A stretch of DNA of 5,855 bases. Origin: an uncultured Oscillospiraceae bacterium. GTDB lineage: Bacteria; Bacillota; Clostridia; Oscillospirales; Oscillospiraceae. The stretch spans positions 1 to 5,855 of the forward strand of contig CAKTNS010000074.1 of the NCBI GenBank assembly GCA_934589225.1, given 5' to 3'. Position numbers and translations under genes: made by a program. Of the stretch, positions 1 through 3,780 are shown piece by piece. Numbering within the stretch: the stretch's first letter is position 1; each line of letters opens with the position of its first letter. The notes beneath the pieces are model-generated. The model saw only the letters and a program-made list of their open reading frames with translations, did not search any database and was not told the origin of the DNA.

Positions 1-183
1 TACGTATGTTACAGGTGTGATTCAGCAGTGTGTAAAAATTCCACAAAGCGAAACAATGAACGCTGTTTGACAACTTCAAGTTTATCAGTTCGAATTTCAT
101 TTTCCCTTGAACCGTTTTGCCCCTGGCATTACAAAGGTCTGTGATCACTGCAAAGCTTATTTGGCAATCAGGGCCTTGTAAGT
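1..183. other. AT-richer spacer with no supported gene
   Basis: This stretch lies beyond the terminator that closes the thiI-pncC unit and runs to the window edge. I see no tRNA-like cloverleaf, no riboswitch signature and no credible coding sequence. The plus frame beginning at base 1 stays open for 47 codons to a TGA at 142-144. On the minus strand an ATG at 98-100 opens a 33-codon frame running off the edge. Neither has a well-placed ribosome binding site or a recognisable protein motif. The bases are AT-richer than the flanking genes, as expected of intergenic DNA. Confidence 0.6.
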
Positions 184-228
184 AAAAAAGCATTCCCGGA
201 CGGTTCCTTACAACCGTCCGGGAATGCT
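184..228 (-). terminator. Rho-independent terminator of the thiI-pncC unit
   Basis: Read on the minus strand, bases 228-212 and 205-189 form a perfect 17-bp stem (AGCATTCCCGGACGGTT and its complement) around a 6-nt loop. A run of T follows, seen as A at 184-189 on the plus strand. The stem starts at the base immediately after the pncC stop codon. GC-rich stem, small loop and T-tract make this a textbook intrinsic terminator. On the plus strand the sequence after the stem is only loosely T-rich, so efficient two-way termination is uncertain. Confidence 0.93.
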
Positions 229-696
229 CTATCTTTTATTGTTTTCCAGTACCAGCTTCAATGCCTCTGTAACGGCACTTTGGCGGACGGTCTCCCGGTC
301 GCCGGGGAACAGGAATTTTTTGGAGATGGTCTGATTTTGGTCGCTGTAGCCGATGAATACCAGCCCCACCGGGTTTCCAAACTCGTCTCCGCCGGGACCT
401 GCCAGACCGGTGACAGATACCGCCACATCTGTTTCCAGCACCGCTCTTGCCCCCCGGGCCATGGCCTCCGCCACAGGGGCGGACACGGCCCCAAAACGGT
501 CCAAAAGGTTCTGGTCAACACCCAATATCCTGTTTTTTACCCAGTTGGTATAGCTGATGATGCCGCCTTTGTAAACCTCGGAGCTGCCGGGTACGGCGGT
601 GATGGCTGCCCCGATGCCGCCGCCGGTGCAGCTTTCGGCAGTGGCAAGGGTCTTTCCTTTCAGGGCCGCAAGGACATCACAGCAAAGCGTCATCAT
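229..696 (-). CDS. pncC: Stand-alone nicotinamide-nucleotide amidase (CinA C-terminal domain family)
   Basis: The 155-residue product matches the stand-alone CinA C-terminal (PncC) family. Members deamidate nicotinamide mononucleotide to nicotinate mononucleotide and ammonia in the cytoplasm, recycling the NMN released by NAD-dependent DNA ligase and other NAD users. Visible motifs are TAESCTGG at residues 19-26, carrying the likely catalytic Ser22; SYTNWVK at 48-54, with the conserved Tyr, Asn and Lys; SVTGLAGPGG at 94-103; and a C-terminal GDRETVR. The length is normal for the single-domain form; the longer CinA proteins add an N-terminal MoCF/COG1058 domain that is absent here. Two ATGs stand in tandem (696 and 693). 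AAGGTG at 704-709 lies 7 nt from the first, which I chose. The start overlaps the 3' end of thiI by 20 nt, so the gene is probably cotranscribed and may be translationally coupled. The stop is TAG, immediately followed by a terminator. Confidence 0.93.
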   Translation of the reverse strand: MMTLCCDVLAALKGKTLATAESCTGGGIGAAITAVPGSSEVYKGGIISYTNWVKNRILGVDQNLLDRFGAVSAPVAEAMARGARAVLETDVAVSVTGLAGPGGDEFGNPVGLVFIGYSDQNQTISKKFLFPGDRETVRQSAVTEALKLVLENNKR

Positions 697-1867
697 GGTA
701 AGACACCTTGACCTTTTCCACGCTTTCCAGCGCCCGGGCGATCAGGGCCTCCCGGTCCAGCTTCCGCTCCGCATGGACTACCTGACCCAGGGTGGGCTTG
801 GTCTTGGGGTGCTTGGGGGTAAAGACCGTGCAGCAGTCCTCATAGGGAAGAATGGAGGTTTCCAGGGTGCCGATTTTCCGGGCAATGGTCACGATCTCCT
901 CTTTGTCCATACCGACCAGGGGCATGAAAATGGGCATATCCACCACCGCGCCGGTGACGGTCATGGCTTCCATGGTCTGGGAGGCCACCTGGCCCAGGTT
1001 TTCGCCGGTAATCAGGGCCCCGCAGCCGTCCTCCCGGGCGATGCGCTGGGAAATCTCCATCATAAACCGGCGCATGATCAGGGTGAAGAATTCCTCCGGG
1101 CAGTTATCACGAATGGCTTCCTGGATCTCCGTAAAGGAGACGATGTTCACGGTCATCTTCCCGCTGTAGCGGGTCACCAGTCGGGCCAGCTCCAAGACCT
1201 TGTCCTTGGCCAGCTGGGAGGTATAGGGATAGGAGAAGAAATGGACGGACTCGATCTCCACGCCCCGCTTTGCCATCATGTAGGCAGACACCGGAGAGTC
1301 AATACCGCCGGAGAGCAGGCACATGGCCCGTCCCCCAACGCCGGTGGGCAGGCCCCCGGCACCGGGCAGCGCAGGGCCGTGGACATAGGCCGCATGGTCC
1401 CGGACCTCTACATAGACGGTGTAAGCCGGATGGTGGACATCTACCCGCACATTGGGATGGGCCTCCGCCAGGCGGCCGCCGATCTCCTGGGAAATGGCAA
1501 TGGAACCCATGGGGAACTGCTTGTCGGAACGCTTGGACTCCACCTTGAAGGATTCCGCACAATCCAGCTCCTCCCCCAGGTATGCCTCTACCGCCTCAAA
1601 AATCGCGTCCATGGTCTTTTCGCAGGGACGGCAGCGGCAAATACTGTTGACACCGAAAATGCTCTTGCAGGCCTCCCAGGCCCCTTCTACGTCCGCTTCC
1701 TCATCCTGAGGCTCCACATAAACCGTGGACTGGAGAATATACACATCAAAATTTCCGTAGGGCTTCATCCGTCTGCGGATATTCTGGCGAAGCTTGTTTT
1801 CAAACTGCCGCTTATTGGCACCTTTGAGAATGATCTCTCCAAGCTTCATAAGAAAAATTTCGTTCAT
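677..1867 (-). CDS. thiI: tRNA 4-thiouridine synthase ThiI (rhodanese-less form)
   Basis: This 396-residue protein is ThiI. The enzyme adenylates U8 of tRNA with ATP and replaces the oxygen with sulfur to give 4-thiouridine, a near-UV sensor; in some bacteria it also helps supply sulfur for the thiamine thiazole. An N-terminal ferredoxin-like region starts MNEIFLMKLGEI, a THUMP RNA-binding domain spans roughly residues 60-165, and the PP-loop ATP site is SGGIDS at 186-191. A YEDCC motif at 342-346 carries the cysteines typical of the Bacillus/Clostridium type. The length fits the short form without the C-terminal rhodanese domain of E. coli ThiI, so sulfur presumably comes directly from a cysteine desulfurase, which is not encoded in this window. 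The ATG at 1865-1867 is preceded by GAAAGGGA (1873-1880) at good spacing. It is the first gene of a two-gene unit with pncC and has its own promoter. Confidence 0.95.
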   Translation of the reverse strand: MNEIFLMKLGEIILKGANKRQFENKLRQNIRRRMKPYGNFDVYILQSTVYVEPQDEEADVEGAWEACKSIFGVNSICRCRPCEKTMDAIFEAVEAYLGEELDCAESFKVESKRSDKQFPMGSIAISQEIGGRLAEAHPNVRVDVHHPAYTVYVEVRDHAAYVHGPALPGAGGLPTGVGGRAMCLLSGGIDSPVSAYMMAKRGVEIESVHFFSYPYTSQLAKDKVLELARLVTRYSGKMTVNIVSFTEIQEAIRDNCPEEFFTLIMRRFMMEISQRIAREDGCGALITGENLGQVASQTMEAMTVTGAVVDMPIFMPLVGMDKEEIVTIARKIGTLETSILPYEDCCTVFTPKHPKTKPTLGQVVHAERKLDREALIARALESVEKVKVSYHDDALL

Positions 1868-1927
1868 AGTGATCCCTTTCTGACTTTAACGGTAACAGCG
1901 CCCCGCATGAGGCTGCCTTTTCCCGCC

Positions 1928-1956
1928 ATTATACTGTTTTGTCCCGGAAAAAGCAA
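1928..1956 (-). promoter_or_regulatory. Predicted sigma-A-type promoter of thiI-pncC
   Basis: On the minus strand a perfect -10 box TATAAT (plus-strand 1928-1933) lies 17 bp downstream of TTGCTT (1951-1956), which matches three of six consensus -35 positions, including the TTG. Transcription should begin near 1921, giving a leader of about 54 nt to the thiI ATG. That is too short for most riboswitches, and I see no thiamine (THI) element. The -35 box starts only a few bases after the T-tract of the upstream comM terminator. Confidence 0.65.
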
Positions 1957-1958
1957 GC

Positions 1959-1998
1959 AAAAAAGCAGCGGATACCTCCAAAAAGAGGGACCCGCTGC
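1959..1998 (-). terminator. Rho-independent terminator of comM
   Basis: Read on the minus strand, GCAGCGG (1998-1992) pairs with CCGCTGC (1971-1965). An inner CCTC/GAGG pairing is separated from it by a small internal mismatch and surrounds a T-rich loop. Six T follow (A at 1959-1964 on the plus strand), with further T-rich sequence beyond. The stem begins 4 nt past the comM TAA stop. It separates comM transcription from the thiI-pncC unit. Confidence 0.85.
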
Positions 1999-2002
1999 CA
2001 TT

Positions 2003-3523
2003 TTAGCCGCTTTGGCCGATAGTCACGTTCCGATATTGAATGGCCTCGGCAATGTGCTGCAGCTGAATGTCCTGGCTGTCGTCCAGGTCTGCCACCGTCC
2101 GGGCCACCCGCAATATCCGGTCGTAGCTTCTGGCCGTCAGGCCCATGGCCTCGAAGGCCTGCTTCATCAGCACCGCGCAATCCTCCGTCAGAGCGCAGTA
2201 ATCCCGCATTTCCCTGGGGCCCATCCGGGCATTGCACATGCTGCTGTCCTCTCCGAACCGGGCTACCTGCCGCTGGCGGGCGGCATTGACCCGCTGCTTG
2301 ATGGCAGCAGAGGGCTCTGCCGGAGCACGGTCCCGGAGGTTTTCAAAGGGCACCGCATTGACCTCCACAATGATGTCGATCCGGTCCAGCATGGGGCCAG
2401 AAATCCGGCTTTGATAGTTTTCAACAGACTGGGGGCTGCACCGGCACCGGCCGCTGGGGTCCCCATACCAGCCGCATTTACAGGGGTTCATGGCGCAGAC
2501 CATCATAAATTCCGCCGGATAGGTCACGGAACCGGAAACCCGGGAAATGGTCACCTGGCCGTCTTCCAGAGGCTGGCGCATCAGATCCAGAGAATCCTTC
2601 CTAAATTCCGGCAGCTCGTCCAGGAACAGAACCCCCTTGTGGGCCATGGAAATCTCACCGGGCTTTGGGTTGCTGCCGCCGCCCACTAAGCCAGCATTGG
2701 ACACCGTATGGTGGGGCGCCCGGAAGGGGCGACGGGTCAGAAGAGGCTGCTTCTCTGTCAGCAGGCCCAGGACGGAATAGATTTTACTGACCTCTAAGGA
2801 TTCCGCCCAGGTCATGTCCGGCAGAATGGAGGGAAGCCTCTTGCTCAGCATGCTTTTTCCGGAGCCCGGCGGGCCCACCAGCAGCACATTGTGGCTGCCT
2901 GCGGCAGCCACCTCCAGAGCACGCTTGACATTCTCCTGCCCCAGCACATCCCGGAAGTCCGGCTCCGGCGTGTCCTCTGGCTCCGGCACCCAGATGGGCT
3001 GCTCCGGCAGCTCTTTCAGACCGTTGAGGCCGTCTGCCAGCTCCCGGACCGTACTGACGGGGATGATCATGGGGCCCCGGGACAGCGTCGCCTCCGCAGC
3101 ATTTTCCGCGGGGACAAACAGATAACGGATGCCCTGCTCTTTGGCGGCCAGGGCCATGGGCAGCACACCGGAAATGGGCCGGATGCCCCCGTCCAGGCCC
3201 AGCTCCCCCAGGAAGGCGCAGCCGGAGGAGGGGCGGCGGATCTCGCCGGAGGCTGCCAGGATACTCAAAAGGATGGGCAGATCAAAATGGGTTCCGGATT
3301 TTTTCTGATTGGCAGGGGCCAGATTCACGGTGATGCGGCTGACGGGGAACTTGAGCCCGGAGCTTTTGGAGGCGGCACGGACCCGCTCCCGGGCCTCCTT
3401 TACCGCCGCATCCGGCAGACCTACGATGTCAAAGCCGGGCAGCCCGCCGGAGATATAGCACTCCGCCGTGATCAAAGAGCCGTTGATGCCGGAGATGCCC
3501 AGTGTTTTTACGCTGCAAATCAT
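2003..3523 (-). CDS. comM: YifB/ComM-family Mg-chelatase-like AAA+ ATPase
   Basis: From the ATG at 3521-3523 the protein has 506 residues, the normal length for YifB/ComM. Family members are hexameric ring ATPases; Vibrio ComM is reported to drive branch migration of the D-loop during integration of transformed DNA. An N-terminal Lon-protease-like ChlI domain covers about residues 20-140, with SGGLPGFDIVGLPDAAV at 25-41. The AAA+ core carries Walker A GPPGSGKS (217-224) and Walker B GVLFLDE (297-303). A CxC-x9-CxC cluster (Cys348, 350, 360, 362) may bind metal. GPMLDRIDI (376-384) and a C-terminal Mg-chelatase domain (about 400-500) follow. The frame is open back to 3607, but I reject that start: family homology begins at MICSVKTLGI, AAAGGAAG (3532-3539) sits correctly before 3523, and the longer start would lie in the predicted promoter. 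Whether it serves competence here is unknown; no other competence gene is visible. Confidence 0.93.
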   Translation of the reverse strand: MICSVKTLGISGINGSLITAECYISGGLPGFDIVGLPDAAVKEARERVRAASKSSGLKFPVSRITVNLAPANQKKSGTHFDLPILLSILAASGEIRRPSSGCAFLGELGLDGGIRPISGVLPMALAAKEQGIRYLFVPAENAAEATLSRGPMIIPVSTVRELADGLNGLKELPEQPIWVPEPEDTPEPDFRDVLGQENVKRALEVAAAGSHNVLLVGPPGSGKSMLSKRLPSILPDMTWAESLEVSKIYSVLGLLTEKQPLLTRRPFRAPHHTVSNAGLVGGGSNPKPGEISMAHKGVLFLDELPEFRKDSLDLMRQPLEDGQVTISRVSGSVTYPAEFMMVCAMNPCKCGWYGDPSGRCRCSPQSVENYQSRISGPMLDRIDIIVEVNAVPFENLRDRAPAEPSAAIKQRVNAARQRQVARFGEDSSMCNARMGPREMRDYCALTEDCAVLMKQAFEAMGLTARSYDRILRVARTVADLDDSQDIQLQHIAEAIQYRNVTIGQSG

Positions 3524-3578
3524 ATTTCCCGCTTCCTTTCCAACGACGGCCAGGGAGTTTTCCGTCTGACTTTCTCTT

Positions 3579-3607
3579 ATCATACCGTAAAAAACCACAA
3601 AAAACAA
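3579..3607 (-). promoter_or_regulatory. Predicted promoter of comM
   Basis: On the minus strand a -10 box TATGAT (3579-3584, five of six consensus positions) is spaced 17 bp from TTGTTT (3602-3607), which matches only the TTG of the -35 consensus. The start point would be near 3572, giving a leader of about 50 nt to the ATG at 3523. The spacer is T-rich. Other AT-rich candidates exist further upstream (for example TATATT at 3645-3650), so this is a moderate call. Confidence 0.42.
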
Positions 3608-3660
3608 TCCCTATTCTATTTTTCAATCCCCCCATTTTAAATTCAATATAGCCTGATTTG

Positions 3661-3681
3661 TCGGTATAAAAAATCGGTATA
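3661..3681. repeat. Short direct repeat TCGGTATA, two copies 13 bp apart
   Basis: The 8-mer TCGGTATA occurs at 3661-3668 and again at 3674-3681 in the divergent spacer between comM and nifJ, upstream of the nifJ promoter. A 13-bp period puts the copies a little over one helical turn apart. It could be a tandem binding site, but with AT-rich flanks and only 8 bp, chance is quite possible. Confidence 0.4.
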
Positions 3682-3712
3682 TGAAATTTTACGTTTCTTG
3701 TCTGTATTTGGC

Positions 3713-3727
3713 TTTACAAGTTGTAAA
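3713..3727. promoter_or_regulatory. Perfect 15-bp palindrome over the nifJ -35 box (candidate operator)
   Basis: The sequence TTTACAAGTTGTAAA is a perfect inverted repeat with 7-bp arms around a central G. It covers the whole -35 hexamer and the first part of the promoter spacer, where a bound dimeric repressor would block RNA polymerase. I cannot name the regulator. The half-sites face the opposite way from the redox regulator Rex, whose sites read TTGT...ACAA from the outside in. It is too short and too far upstream of the gene to be a terminator. Confidence 0.45.
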
Positions 3728-3741
3728 AATTGTGGTAATAT
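3713..3741 (+). promoter_or_regulatory. Predicted promoter of nifJ with extended -10
   Basis: TTTACA (3713-3718, five of six consensus positions) is followed after exactly 17 bp by TAATAT (3736-3741, four of six). A TG dinucleotide at 3733-3734 gives the TGn extended -10 signature, which compensates for the imperfect -10 hexamer. Transcription would start near 3748, leaving a leader of about 33 nt. The combination suits a strongly expressed central metabolic gene. Confidence 0.65.
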
Positions 3742-3765
3742 ATACACGCAAAACTTGAATACTTT

Positions 3766-3771
3766 AGGAGG
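3766..3771 (+). promoter_or_regulatory. Consensus ribosome binding site of nifJ
   Basis: A perfect AGGAGG lies 9 nt before the TTG codon at 3781. It decides the start: the next in-frame ATG (3802) would be 30 nt away, too far for this site. Conserved family sequence also begins before that ATG. Confidence 0.9.
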
Positions 3772-3780
3772 TATTTCATT

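Noticed and set aside
67..95. Plus-strand promoter-like pair, TTGACA at 67-72 and TCGAAT at 90-95
   Set aside because: The -35 is perfect and the spacing is 17 bp, but the -10 is weak and no plus-strand gene follows for more than 3 kb. Probably chance in AT-rich DNA.
1..100. Minus-strand 33-codon frame from the ATG at 98-100 to the window edge
   Set aside because: The only purine-rich stretch upstream is too close to the ATG for a normal ribosome binding site, and the peptide resembles no family I know.
1..144. Plus-strand open frame from the window edge, cysteine-containing, ending in TGA at 142-144
   Set aside because: Only 47 codons, no recognisable motif and AT-rich noncoding-like composition. 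I cannot tell it from chance; sequence to the left would be needed.
1868..1927. Thiamine riboswitch in the thiI leader
   Set aside because: The predicted leader is about 54 nt, too short for a THI element, and none of its conserved core is visible.
599..2689. A 696-codon plus-strand open frame antisense to thiI and comM
   Set aside because: It is codon-aligned with well-recognised thiI and comM, its translation is Gly/His/Leu-rich with no known family, and it is explained by avoidance of TTA, CTA and TCA in the sense genes.
3713..3727. The nifJ palindrome as a Rex (NADH-sensing) operator
   Set aside because: Rex sites read TTGT...ACAA from the outside in. Here the half-sites are in the opposite order with a single-base centre, so the name is not justified.
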